Shown: positions 45,924-54,496 of the stretch, in pieces
How the letters are laid out: every line of letters starts with the position of its first letter
How positions within the stretch are numbered: position 1 is the stretch's first letter
NCBI RefSeq assembly: GCF_003063455.1
Contig: NZ_NESN01000002.1
Span: 558,001 to 622,000 of the forward strand
Origin: Limnohabitans parvus II-B4
Lineage (GTDB): Bacteria > Pseudomonadota > Gammaproteobacteria > Burkholderiales > Burkholderiaceae_C
DNA: 64,000 nt
Direction of reading: 5' to 3'
Program-made: the position numbers and the translations under genes
Notes under the pieces: generated by a model
The model's database searches: none
What the model was told of the DNA's origin: nothing
What the model saw: only the letters and a program-made list of their open reading frames with translations

Positions 45924-47165
45924 TCACCAAAAACCGAGCGCGCTTTGCAGCGCTGGCCGCGTGGCGGCATAGGTGCGCAAGTCAATCCCGGCCTGCGCTG
46001 CGTCCCAGGCTTCGCGCAGCGCTGTGACCCCCGCCGATACCCCCTGCGGGTGGCCGAAGATGCCGCCACCGGCGGTGCAAATCAGGTCGGCATTGCCCAG
46101 TGCCTTGAAGGTGTCATGCGCTTGCAAACCGGTCTGGGCCGAGCTGAACACCGGTACGGCCGCCATGGCCTGGTCCTTGAAGAGCGGCCGGATCACCGAA
46201 CGCGCCGCAGCGATCACCGTCTCGTCGCTGTCGCTGAACTTGTTGCGCAAGCCATTGACGTGCAGGTGGTCCACCCCGGCCAAGCGCCAAAAGGGCTGCC
46301 AGGCCGCAAAGTCCCAGCCCAGCGCCGGGCTGCGGCTCAAGAAGCCCCAGCCCGCACGGTGTGCGTGGATGGGCAAGGCGCTGTGGCGGCGCAATGCGCT
46401 CATGCCCACCAAGCCCACCGAATTCAGGCAGGCCATCACGCAGGTGCCGCCATGGCGCAAGACCCAATCGTGGCGGTGCTTCATCTGGTCCAGCTCGCCC
46501 GTGATGTTGAAGGCCACCATGGTCTTGCGGCCGCTGCGTTGTTCGGCGTCGTTGACCACCCGCATGACCGCCGTCACGCGTTCTTCAAAAGAGCAGTGTG
46601 GGCCATTGGCTTGCAGCTCATCGTCCTTGATGAAATCGATGCCGCCATCGACCAGCATTTTCACCTGCTCTGCGGTTTCCTGTGGGTTCAGGCCTACGCT
46701 GGGTTTGATGATGGTGCCGATCAGCGGCCCCTGCTGCACACCGCTCAGGCGCCGTGTGCCTGCCATGCCAAAAGCTGGCCCCGGATAGGCCTGGGCAAAA
46801 GCCTCGGGCAGCTGCAATTCCAAAAGTCGCAAGCCCGAAACCTGCCGCAGCTCAAACAGATTGCCCGCCACGGTGGCCATCAAGGTGGGCAGACACGGCC
46901 CCAGGTTCTCCAGTGGCCAGGACAGCGTGAGCAGACAGCGTGTGTACCGCTTGGACGCCATGCCGCCGGGCAGACTGGGGGCATCAACAACGTCCAGAAT
47001 GTCCAGCGCTTCCACCCGTGCGCCTGAGCGTTCCTTGAGCTCCGGGGTTTCGGCCGCCAGCTTCAGGAAAGTGCCACTGGACTGTTCACCCGCAATGGTT
47101 TCTGCCGCCCGCATCGGGTCGTCGCCAGTCTCCATCCAATACTTGGCCACAATTCTTTGCGTCAT
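45924..47165 (-). CDS. RuBisCO-like protein (form IV type)
   Basis: A 413 aa RuBisCO-like protein. By eye against plant RuBisCO it keeps Glu60 and Thr65 (GEQSSGTF), Asn123 (AGNLF), Lys175 (GTIIKP), the carbamylated Lys201 with Asp203/Glu204 (GGIDFIKDDE), a His-rich IHAHRAG, the position of Lys334 (LRNKF) and the glycine phosphate site CTAGGGIFGHP. Lys177 is Ser and Trp66 is Phe. So it should hold a carbamate and Mg but not act as true RuBisCO. With a DUF1537 kinase and an ApnO-like enzyme it best fits the proteins that split or decarboxylate 3-oxo-isoapionate 4-phosphate. AAGGAA precedes the ATG. Confidence 0.9.
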   Translation of the reverse strand: MTQRIVAKYWMETGDDPMRAAETIAGEQSSGTFLKLAAETPELKERSGARVEALDILDVVDAPSLPGGMASKRYTRCLLTLSWPLENLGPCLPTLMATVAGNLFELRQVSGLRLLELQLPEAFAQAYPGPAFGMAGTRRLSGVQQGPLIGTIIKPSVGLNPQETAEQVKMLVDGGIDFIKDDELQANGPHCSFEERVTAVMRVVNDAEQRSGRKTMVAFNITGELDQMKHRHDWVLRHGGTCVMACLNSVGLVGMSALRRHSALPIHAHRAGWGFLSRSPALGWDFAAWQPFWRLAGVDHLHVNGLRNKFSDSDETVIAAARSVIRPLFKDQAMAAVPVFSSAQTGLQAHDTFKALGNADLICTAGGGIFGHPQGVSAGVTALREAWDAAQAGIDLRTYAATRPALQSALGFW

Positions 47166-47175
47166 CATCGGTTCC

Positions 47176-48468
47176 TTATTTGAAGCCCATCGCATGCGGC
47201 AGCCAATTCGACAGCGCAGGCACAAACGTCAGCAGCACCAGCACCACGCCGTGTGCCCACAAAAACGGCTTAAGCTCGCGTGTCAGTTCCGTCAGAGGTA
47301 CCTTGGAGACGTTCGAGGTCACAAACAGCAAGCCCCCCACCGGCGGTGTGATCATGCCCAGCGTCAGGTTGTAAATCACCACCATTGCAAAGTGGATCGG
47401 GTCAATGCCCAGTTTGGCCGCCACGGGTGCCAGGATCGGCACCAGCACCATCACGCCCGGTAGCGGCTCGATGAAGATGCCAAAGATCAGCAAAAACACG
47501 TTGATGACGATCAGGAAAGTCCAGGCATTCAGATGCATGCTCGATAGCCAAGTGGCCACCGTTTGCGGCATGCCTTCGATGGTCAAGATCCAGGCAAACG
47601 AGGCAGACGTGCCAATGATCAGCAGCACCGAGGCGGTGAGCAGGGCTGAGCGTGAGAGGATGTCCGGCACGGCTTTCCACTCCAGCGTGCGGTAGATAAA
47701 TTTGCCACAAATGAGCGCATAGAACACCGCCACAACCGAGGCCTCGGTGGGGGTGAACCAGCCCGCTCGCATGCCGCCCAGGATCAGCACGGGCAACAAG
47801 ATGGCGGGCAGAGCCTTCCATGTGGTGGCCAGAATCTCCGCACCCGTGGGCATCTGGCCGTCGCCCTTGTAGTTGCGCTGCTTGGAGATGTAGTAGTTGA
47901 CCAGGCACATGGCTGCGGCAATCAGCACCCCCGGCACCAGCCCCGCGATGAACAACGCCCCCACCGAGACGTTGTCGTCGGCCAGTGCGTAGATGATCAT
48001 GATGATCGAAGGCGGGATGATGGGCCCCACGATGGCGGTGGAGGCTGTGAGTGCTGCGGCATAGGGGCGACCGTAGCCGGCCTTGTCCATCATGCGGATC
48101 AGCATGGAGCCGGGACCCGCGGCGTCGGCCAGCGCAGAGCCTGAGATACCAGAGAAGAAGGTGAGCGACACCACGTTGGTGTAGCCCAGGCCTCCGCGTT
48201 TGTGGCCCACAAACTGGCCCGCAAACTTGAGCAGTACCTCGGTCAGAGAGCCTCCGCTCATCAGCTCGGCCGCCAGAATGAAAAAGGGCACGGCCATCAG
48301 CGGAAAGCTGTCCACGCCGGTGAAAGTCTCTTTCAGCAAGGCCAGCATGGGATAGGCATCCGAGATGACCAGCGCGGTGACGGTGGACAGGCCCAAGGCA
48401 AAAGCCACCGGCACGCCGATGGCCAGGTAGATGCAGGCGGAAATCAGGAGGATCAGGCTGGCGCTCAT
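47176..48468 (-). CDS. TRAP transporter large membrane subunit (DctM)
   Basis: A 430 aa inner-membrane protein with about 12 spans, the ion-coupled translocation subunit of a TRAP carboxylate/sugar-acid transporter. Seen: PFFILAAELMSGGSLTEVLL and GISGSALADAAGPGSMLIRMM, both DctM hallmarks, and MITPPVGGLLFVT near the C end. It overlaps dctQ by ATGA and is followed 10 bases on by the RuBisCO-like gene. Confidence 0.95.
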   Translation of the reverse strand: MSASLILLISACIYLAIGVPVAFALGLSTVTALVISDAYPMLALLKETFTGVDSFPLMAVPFFILAAELMSGGSLTEVLLKFAGQFVGHKRGGLGYTNVVSLTFFSGISGSALADAAGPGSMLIRMMDKAGYGRPYAAALTASTAIVGPIIPPSIIMIIYALADDNVSVGALFIAGLVPGVLIAAAMCLVNYYISKQRNYKGDGQMPTGAEILATTWKALPAILLPVLILGGMRAGWFTPTEASVVAVFYALICGKFIYRTLEWKAVPDILSRSALLTASVLLIIGTSASFAWILTIEGMPQTVATWLSSMHLNAWTFLIVINVFLLIFGIFIEPLPGVMVLVPILAPVAAKLGIDPIHFAMVVIYNLTLGMITPPVGGLLFVTSNVSKVPLTELTRELKPFLWAHGVVLVLLTFVPALSNWLPHAMGFK

Positions 48469-48977
48469 AGGGATGCACTCGCGGTGGCGTCAAAGTGGGC
48501 GTCGCTGGCAAACTCGCGGCGGGCGATGTAGCTGCGAACGATCAACAACCAGTGGATGAGGGTCATGGCCATACCCAGCGGCAGGGCCATGTAGATCCAG
48601 GCAAAAGAAATTTGCGTGGCCGGGGTGCTTTGGTATTGGGTGCGGTCCATGTACTGCATGCCAAACCAGATGGAAAAGAGGCAAAAGCCGGTGATCAGCA
48701 AGGCGATCAGCAGGCGCAAGAGCTGGGCGCCGCGGGTGTGCAGGCTGTCTTGCAGGTTGTCGATGGCGATGTGCCCGCCGTAACGCAGCACGGGGCCACA
48801 GCCAATGAAGGTCAGCCAGATCATCAGGTGGCGGGCGACTTCTTCGGCCCATTCTATGGACTGGCTTGTGGTGTAACGCAGCACCACGTTGGTGAAGATG
48901 ATCACCGACATGGCGGCGAGGATCAGGATCAACGCCCAGCGGTTGAAGGCGAGGAAATAGTCTTCGAATTTTTTCAT
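48465..48977 (-). CDS. TRAP transporter small membrane subunit (DctQ)
   Basis: A 170 aa four-span membrane protein. The family motif is visible at FTNVVLRYTTSQSIEWAEEV (29-48), and a second conserved stretch is SFAWIYMALPLGMAM. It bridges DctM and receives substrate from DctP. Coupled to DctM by ATGA overlap. Confidence 0.94.
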   Translation of the reverse strand: MKKFEDYFLAFNRWALILILAAMSVIIFTNVVLRYTTSQSIEWAEEVARHLMIWLTFIGCGPVLRYGGHIAIDNLQDSLHTRGAQLLRLLIALLITGFCLFSIWFGMQYMDRTQYQSTPATQISFAWIYMALPLGMAMTLIHWLLIVRSYIARREFASDAHFDATASASL

Positions 48978-49003
48978 GGCGCATCCTGGATTTTTTGCAA
49001 CAA

Positions 49004-49033
49004 CGGCCTGTGCAGAAGCTTCCGCACAGGCCG
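49004..49033 (-). other. Stem-loop between dctP and dctQ
   Basis: CGGCCTGTGC (49004-49013) and GCACAGGCCG (49024-49033) make a perfect 10-base stem with a 10-base loop, in the only sizeable gap inside the transporter genes. Such hairpins after binding-protein genes commonly protect or partly terminate the message, so that receptor exceeds membrane subunits. No tight T run follows on the minus strand. Confidence 0.65.
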
Positions 49034-49052
49034 CTGCCGAAAGGGTCGGAAA

Positions 49053-50021
49053 TTACTTGAAGTCCTGGATCTTGCGGATGTTGTCAGCGCCGAATTCCTT
49101 GGTGTAGGACGCCATGGCCGGGGCCAGTGCCGAGCGGAAAGCTGCGCCATCGACCTTGCGCACCACGTTCATGCCTTCTTTTTCGAGCTGGGCAATGCCG
49201 TTGTCTTCGTCCTCATTGACTTTCTTGCGCTGGGCCGCTGTGGCTTTTTTGGCGGCTTCATAAAAGACTTTTTTATCGGCTTCGCTGAGCTTGTTCATCA
49301 GGCGCGGCGATGTCAGGTAGAGCGCGGGCGAGTACACATGGCCTGTGAGCGACAGGTGCTTTTGCACCTGCGAGAACTTGGAAGCCAGGATCACGGGGAT
49401 GGGGTTTTCTTGACCGTCTACGGCACCTTGCTGCAATGCGCCAAACACTTCAGGGAAAGCCATAGGAGTGGGCTGGATGCCGAAGGCTTTGTAGCCTTCC
49501 ATGTGCACTTTGTTTTCCATGGTGCGCATCTTCAGGCCGGCCGCGTCAGCGGGTTTGACGATGGCGCGTTTGCTGTTGGTCATGTGGCGGAAACCGTTCT
49601 CGGTCCATGCCAAAGCCACCAAACCTTTGGAGGGGAATTTGGTCAGCAAATCCTGTCCGGCTGCGCTGTCCAGGTATCGGCGAGCGTGGTCGTAGTCGCG
49701 GAACAGGAAGGGAATGTCCACGATCTTGACTTCGGGTACGAAGTTGCCGACTGGGCCGGTGGAGGTGTTGACGATGTCGAGTGTGCCCAGTTGTACGGCT
49801 TCGATCATTTCGCGCTCGCCGCCCAGGGAACCTGCCGGGAATTGCTGGCACTTGTAGCGACCCTGTGTGCCTTTTTCGATCTCGTCACACAGCACCGTGG
49901 AGCCCACGCCGTAATGCGAGGTGGCCGCGGGTGTGTAGCCAATTTTGAGGGTTGTTTGCGCTTGTGCGCCCAGGCCCATGGCCGCACAAATTGCGGTCGC
50001 TGCTAATCGCCATGTTTTCAT
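49053..50021 (-). CDS. TRAP transporter substrate-binding protein (DctP)
   Basis: A 322 aa periplasmic receptor with signal peptide ending GAQAQT (about 22). DctP features: FPAGSLGGEREMIEAVQLGTLD, then IPFLFRDYDHARRYLD, MRTMENKVHMEGYKAFGIQPTP (the Arg that clamps a carboxylate) and GALQQGAVDGQENPI. It should bind the sugar acid used by the operon. It follows the ApnO-like gene by 48 bases and precedes dctQ. Confidence 0.95.
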   Translation of the reverse strand: MKTWRLAATAICAAMGLGAQAQTTLKIGYTPAATSHYGVGSTVLCDEIEKGTQGRYKCQQFPAGSLGGEREMIEAVQLGTLDIVNTSTGPVGNFVPEVKIVDIPFLFRDYDHARRYLDSAAGQDLLTKFPSKGLVALAWTENGFRHMTNSKRAIVKPADAAGLKMRTMENKVHMEGYKAFGIQPTPMAFPEVFGALQQGAVDGQENPIPVILASKFSQVQKHLSLTGHVYSPALYLTSPRLMNKLSEADKKVFYEAAKKATAAQRKKVNEDEDNGIAQLEKEGMNVVRKVDGAAFRSALAPAMASYTKEFGADNIRKIQDFK

Positions 50022-50069
50022 TGATGTCTCCTGTAAGTTGTGGTGAGAAGGGTTGGCGGGATGAAGGTC

Positions 50070-50897
50070 TCAGGTGATGCGCTGGATGCTGTCGGCGATT
50101 TCCTGGCGGTCGAAGATTTTTTTCCAGTCGTCGCGCATCAGACGTGGCTTGCCAAAGGTGATGGCCTTGTTGCAAGCGTCCGAAAATTGGCCCGGGATCT
50201 GCTTGAAAATGACGGCCGACAGAATGGTCATGTGACCCAGTAGAAAATCGCGCGCGGCATCGGCGGGTACGCCGCGGGCCACCACCTCGTCCATGGCTTC
50301 GCGCATGACGTCCAGCAAAGTCGCACAGACGGTCTCCGACAAGCCGGGTTCGAGCAGCGCCATTTGCTCTACCGTGACGCGGTAAGAGCGTTCGATGGGT
50401 TGGTAAATCAGTTTGGCAATCGATTCACCCAGGGCATAGGCTTCTTCAGGGCCTTGCATGAGCGCGTTGACGATCGATTGCGGCGCACGCAGACCGCCAA
50501 AATAATCAGGCGAGCCTTCCACATGCACTTGGGGGTTAAAGATGTTGGGATGACAAGGGTGGGTGACGAAGTAGACCAGGTCGTTTCGCTGGGGCAGATG
50601 GCCCGCGAAAGGGGCTGCAGCGTCAAGCGTGATGACCATGGTGCCTGAGGCCAATTTGGGCGAAATGTCGGCGGCGATGCGCCCGATCAGCGTGTCGGGC
50701 ACGGCCAGGATCACAGCGTCCACACCTTGGAGCGCGTCGTCGATGCTGCAGCAGCGGATGCCCAATTCGTCTTGCAGGCGCTTTTGGCCTGCTTCGCTGA
50801 CTTCAACGTGGCGCACCTCGAACGGCGAGCCTTGTAGGTTTTTGGCGAGGCGGGCGCCCATCTTGCCGCCGGCACCCAACAATGCGATGGAGCTCAT
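50070..50897 (-). CDS. NAD-binding dehydrogenase, D-apionate oxidoisomerase (ApnO)-like
   Basis: A 275 aa protein. The N-terminal Rossmann domain starts IALLGAGGKMGARLAKNL; a 6-phosphogluconate-dehydrogenase-like helical C-terminal domain follows (from about 150, with FVTHPCHPNIFNPQ before it). Proteins of this layout next to a DUF1537 kinase and a RuBisCO-like protein include ApnO, which oxidises and rearranges D-apionate to 3-oxo-isoapionate. I assign it mainly from context. AGGAAA precedes the ATG at 50897. First gene of the operon, with a FadR-type site 65 bases upstream of the ATG. Confidence 0.75.
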   Translation of the reverse strand: MSSIALLGAGGKMGARLAKNLQGSPFEVRHVEVSEAGQKRLQDELGIRCCSIDDALQGVDAVILAVPDTLIGRIAADISPKLASGTMVITLDAAAPFAGHLPQRNDLVYFVTHPCHPNIFNPQVHVEGSPDYFGGLRAPQSIVNALMQGPEEAYALGESIAKLIYQPIERSYRVTVEQMALLEPGLSETVCATLLDVMREAMDEVVARGVPADAARDFLLGHMTILSAVIFKQIPGQFSDACNKAITFGKPRLMRDDWKKIFDRQEIADSIQRIT

Positions 50898-50953
50898 GTG
50901 TTTTTCCTGAAAGTTGATGGGGTCGGCCTGAACCGACTTGGACAATGGGTTAA

Positions 50954-50972
50954 TGGTCTGATGGTATGACGA
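50954..50972. promoter_or_regulatory. FadR-type operator ahead of the apionate-type operon
   Basis: TGGTATGACGA at 50962-50972 fits the FadR-subfamily consensus TNGTNNNACNA, and a partial copy TGGTCTGATGG starts at 50954. It lies upstream of the operon whose last gene encodes a FadR-subfamily regulator, so it is the natural candidate operator. Confidence 0.55.
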
Positions 50973-51050
50973 GTTGACCAGGCAAGAAAATAGAGACTTA
51001 CCCGAACCCTGCTGATGCAGAGGCCGGGCAGTCCCCGTGTTCAGCGCCTG

Positions 51051-52133
51051 TCAGCGCAACTGGTGCAAAACCGCCTGGGTGAATTCAGAGCAGCGGGCCT
51101 TGCCCCCTTGATCGGCAGGCACCACAAGGCCTTGCGCCAGCACTTCTTCCACGGCGGTTTCGATGCGCTTGGCATCGCCGAGCAAAGCGGCGTCCGCATG
51201 GCGCTCGCCCAGCCAGCGCAGCATGAGCGCCGCCGACAGCATGGTGGCCACCGGGCTGGCCGCGTCTTGCCCTGCGATGTCGGGGGCCGACCCGTGCGCG
51301 CCCTGAAACAGGCCGTGGTGTTCACCCAGCTCGGCCGACGACGCCACACCCAGGCCACCCACAGTGCCTGCGCCCAAGTCAGAGATGATGTCGCCGAACA
51401 TGTTTTCAGCCACGATCACGTCATAAAAATCGGGCTTCTTGATCATGTGCACCGTGATGGCATCGGCGTAGGCGTAGTCGATGGCCACATCGGCATAGGT
51501 CTGGGCGACTTCGGTGCAAACGGCGCGGAAGAAGGCGTAGCTGTTGAGGATGTTGGCCTTGTCGCACACCGTCACGCGGCGCTGCCCATCGCGGGGCGCG
51601 CCCTGGCGCTGGCGCGACAGGTTGAAGGCAAAACGCGCCACACGCTCGACCCCCTTGCGGGTCACGACCAGGGTGTCGGTGGCCAGTTCATCGCGCAAAC
51701 GCACACCGCCGCCCCGGCTGGCGTAGAGGCCCTCGGTGTTTTCGCGCACGATCACGTAATCGATCTGGCCAGGCTGCCAGTCTTTCAAAGGACACTGCAC
51801 ACCGCGCAGCAAACGAATGGGACGCACATTGGCAAACAAGTCGAGCTTGAAGCGCAGGCGCAAATGCAGGTCGTTGCCCACCTCGGTGCCGTCGGGGTAG
51901 GTCACGCCCGGCAGGCCTGCCGCACCGTGAAGCATGGCGTGTGCGCTGCGGCAAGCCGCCAGCGTGTCGTCGGGCAGCACCTGCCCACTGCGCTGGTAAT
52001 GCAGCGCACCGCCCTCGCAAGCGATGAAGTTCAGCCGATCGCTGCCGCAGGCTTCACGCAACACAGCGATCGAGGCCTGGCAGACCTCGGGGCCAATGCC
52101 ATCGCCGTCGATGGTGACGATGTCGTAGCTCAT
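51051..52133 (-). CDS. Isocitrate/isopropylmalate dehydrogenase family enzyme (tartrate/D-malate type)
   Basis: A 360 aa metal-dependent beta-decarboxylating dehydrogenase. Seen: IDGDGIGPEV at the N end, YVIVRENTEGLYASRGGG, DKANILNSYAFFR, the metal Asp cluster VAENMFGDIISDLGAG, and GLFQGAHGSAPDIAGQDAASP for NAD binding. The set fits oxidation of a 2-hydroxy diacid such as D-malate, tartrate or a 3-alkylmalate. Isopropylmalate synthesis is unlikely since no leuCD genes adjoin. ATGA overlap with the upstream dehydrogenase gene. Confidence 0.88.
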   Translation of the reverse strand: MSYDIVTIDGDGIGPEVCQASIAVLREACGSDRLNFIACEGGALHYQRSGQVLPDDTLAACRSAHAMLHGAAGLPGVTYPDGTEVGNDLHLRLRFKLDLFANVRPIRLLRGVQCPLKDWQPGQIDYVIVRENTEGLYASRGGGVRLRDELATDTLVVTRKGVERVARFAFNLSRQRQGAPRDGQRRVTVCDKANILNSYAFFRAVCTEVAQTYADVAIDYAYADAITVHMIKKPDFYDVIVAENMFGDIISDLGAGTVGGLGVASSAELGEHHGLFQGAHGSAPDIAGQDAASPVATMLSAALMLRWLGERHADAALLGDAKRIETAVEEVLAQGLVVPADQGGKARCSEFTQAVLHQLR

Positions 52134-53026
52134 GCTTTGGCCTTCAAGGCACCTTGAGCCAACTGGCCCACCAACTCGGGCAGCAAGGTCTGCGGGTCGA
52201 CCACTTGGCAAGCGGCCGCCAGTGTGGCCTGCATGGCTTGGGCTGCGGCGTCGTGCGAGCCAGTTTCGCGCGCCATGTCGGCGTAGTAGCCCAGGTCCTT
52301 GAGGGCGTTGCCCATCGAAAAACGCAGGCCCGAGGTTTCGCCGCGCAGCAGGTAGGGCTTGAGGCGCTCGAGCGCCGCGCCCCAGCCACCGCCTTTTTCC
52401 AGCACCTCGACAAACACCGCGTCGTCGATGCCCGAGCGGCGCGCGCAGGCGGCCGCCTCAGCCAGCAGTGTGACCGAGCCGAGTGAGACGAAGTTGTGCA
52501 GCAGTTTCATGCTGTGGCCGGCGCTCACGCCCCCGGCATGCACGATGTTTTCGGCAAAGGTGGACAGCAAGGGGCGCACTTCTTCCAGCAGCGCCGCGTC
52601 ACCACCGATCAGCAGGTTTAGGCGGCCCTGCATGGCCTCGTTGGGGGTGCGGGTCATGGCCGCGTCCATGAAGCGCACGCCCTGCTTGGCCAGCGTGGCC
52701 GCCACCTGTTGGGTGGACGCGGGGATGCTGGTCGAGCAGTCGATCACGGTCATGCCTTCGCGCAGACCGGCCAGCAAGCCGGTGTCGCCCGCCAGGATGG
52801 CCTCGACCTGGACCGAGCCGTTGACGCAGAGGATGACGATGTCGCTGGCTTGCGCCACCGCCTGTGCGGTGGGTGCGGTGGTGGCACCTGCGGCGATCAG
52901 CTCAGCCAGTGGCTGGTTGCCCGGGTGCGCCATGGCCGTGAGGGTGAAGCCTTTTTTGACGATGTTGGTGGCGATGCCCAGGCCCATCAGGCCCAGGCCG
53001 ATCATGCCGATGCGGGTGTTGTTCAT
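52130..53026 (-). CDS. Beta-hydroxyacid dehydrogenase family oxidoreductase
   Basis: A 298 aa NAD(P) enzyme of the hydroxyisobutyrate/tartronate-semialdehyde reductase family. Seen: MIGLGLMGLGIATNIVKKG, DCSTSIPASTQQVA, DAAMTRTPNEAMQGRLNLLI and catalytic Lys in AGHSMKLLHNFVSLG (about 170). It differs from LtnD at the substrate loop (MTRTPNEA in place of ISGGAKAA-type). It is in the middle of a three-gene operon: 20 bases after the aldehyde dehydrogenase and coupled to the diacid dehydrogenase. Substrate unknown. Confidence 0.88.
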   Translation of the reverse strand: MNNTRIGMIGLGLMGLGIATNIVKKGFTLTAMAHPGNQPLAELIAAGATTAPTAQAVAQASDIVILCVNGSVQVEAILAGDTGLLAGLREGMTVIDCSTSIPASTQQVAATLAKQGVRFMDAAMTRTPNEAMQGRLNLLIGGDAALLEEVRPLLSTFAENIVHAGGVSAGHSMKLLHNFVSLGSVTLLAEAAACARRSGIDDAVFVEVLEKGGGWGAALERLKPYLLRGETSGLRFSMGNALKDLGYYADMARETGSHDAAAQAMQATLAAACQVVDPQTLLPELVGQLAQGALKAKA

Positions 53027-53046
53027 TGGAAACTCCTGTGTGGCGT

Positions 53047-54480
53047 TCAGCCGTGTTTGATGGTGACGGTCTTGAGCGTGGTGAAGCTGTAGAGCGCTTC
53101 AAAGCCTTTTTCGCGGCCGTGGCCGCTGGCCTTGACGCCGCCAAAAGGCAGCTCGATGCCGCCGCCCGCGCCGTAGTTGTTGACGAACACTTGCCCGCTT
53201 TGCAGGCGACGCGCCATGCGCAACTGGCGCCCGCCGTCCTGCGTCCACAGCGCTGCCGCCAGGCCGTATTCGGTGCCGTTGGCCAGTTCGACGGCGTGGT
53301 CTTCGTCGTCAAAGGGCGTGATGGCCAGCACCGGGCCGAAGATTTCTTCTTGGGCGATGCGGTGTTCGATCGGCACATCGCGGATCAGCGTGGGCACTTG
53401 GTAAAAACCGCCTTGGGGCGCTTCGGGCACCAGCTGGCCTTGTGCGGCAATCGGCAGGCCGTCGCTCTTGGCCAGTTCCACAAAACTGCGCACGCGCTGC
53501 ATCTGCGACTCGCGGATCAAGGGGCCGCAGTTCAGGTCCATGCTGGCGGGGCCGGTGCGGGTGGCGGCAAAGGACTTGGCCAGGCGCTCGACCACCGCCT
53601 CGTACACCGGGCGGTGCACCAAGGCGCGGCTGCCGGCCGAGCAGGTTTGCCCGGCGTTTTGCACGATGGCATTGGTCACCACCGTGGTCATGGCGTCCAT
53701 GTCGGCGTCGCCAAAAATGATCTGCGGCGACTTGCCACCCAGCTCCAGCGTCACGGGCGCATGGTGCCCGGCCGCAGCCTGCACCACCAGTTGGCCCACT
53801 CGGGGCGAGCCGGTGAACGACACATGGTCCACGCCCGGGTGACGCACCAGCAGGTCACCCGCTTCGTGACCGTAGCCGGTGACGATGTTCAGCGCCCCCG
53901 CCGGAAAGCCCACCTCGGTGGCCATCTCGGCCACACGCAAGATCGACAGGCAGGCGTCTTCGGCCGGCTTGACCACGCAGGCATTGCCCACCGCGAGCGA
54001 TGCTGCCACGCTGCGGCCAAAAATCTGCAGCGGGTAGTTCCAGGGGATCACATGGCCGGTCACGCCAAACGGTTCGCGCAGGGTGAAGACGGTGTGGCCG
54101 TTGTAGAAGGGAATGGTCTCGCCCATGAGCTTGTCGGCCGCACCGGCATAAAACTCGAAATAGCGTGCCACGGCCGTGACGTCGCCACGCGCCAGGGTGG
54201 TGGGCTTGCCGCAGTCGCGCGACTCGATGGCCGCCAGCTCGTCGATGTGCGCCAGCATGTGCTGCGACAGGCGCTGCAGCAAACGACCCCGCTCGGTGGC
54301 CGTCAGGCGACCCCAGTCACCGTTGAAGGCTTCGCGCGCGGCTTGCACGGCCTGATCGATGTCGGCGGCGTTGCCTCGGGCGATGGCATCGAACTGCTCG
54401 CCGCTGGAAGGGTCGATGACCGGGATGTCTTGCCCCGATGCGGGCGCGATGTGCTGGTTGGCGATGTAGTGCAGTTTCAT
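53047..54480 (-). CDS. NAD(P)-dependent aldehyde dehydrogenase
   Basis: A 477 aa soluble aldehyde dehydrogenase. Seen: PWNYPLQIFGRSVAASLAVG (cofactor), Glu in TLELGGKSPQIIFGDAD, catalytic Cys in NAGQTCSAGSRALVH and EEIFGPVLAITPF. It resembles betaine-aldehyde/4-guanidinobutyraldehyde-type enzymes, but the true aldehyde is not decided. First gene of the operon with the beta-hydroxyacid and diacid dehydrogenases; it probably oxidises a semialdehyde made or used by them. Divergent from a FadR-type regulator. Confidence 0.9.
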   Translation of the reverse strand: MKLHYIANQHIAPASGQDIPVIDPSSGEQFDAIARGNAADIDQAVQAAREAFNGDWGRLTATERGRLLQRLSQHMLAHIDELAAIESRDCGKPTTLARGDVTAVARYFEFYAGAADKLMGETIPFYNGHTVFTLREPFGVTGHVIPWNYPLQIFGRSVAASLAVGNACVVKPAEDACLSILRVAEMATEVGFPAGALNIVTGYGHEAGDLLVRHPGVDHVSFTGSPRVGQLVVQAAAGHHAPVTLELGGKSPQIIFGDADMDAMTTVVTNAIVQNAGQTCSAGSRALVHRPVYEAVVERLAKSFAATRTGPASMDLNCGPLIRESQMQRVRSFVELAKSDGLPIAAQGQLVPEAPQGGFYQVPTLIRDVPIEHRIAQEEIFGPVLAITPFDDEDHAVELANGTEYGLAAALWTQDGGRQLRMARRLQSGQVFVNNYGAGGGIELPFGGVKASGHGREKGFEALYSFTTLKTVTIKHG

Positions 54481-54496
54481 GGGGAATGGCCTGAAA

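Noticed and set aside
45924..47165. RuBisCO-like gene as a true carbon-fixing RuBisCO
   Set aside because: Lys177 and Trp66 are changed, there is no small subunit or phosphoribulokinase nearby, and the operon is for sugar-acid catabolism.
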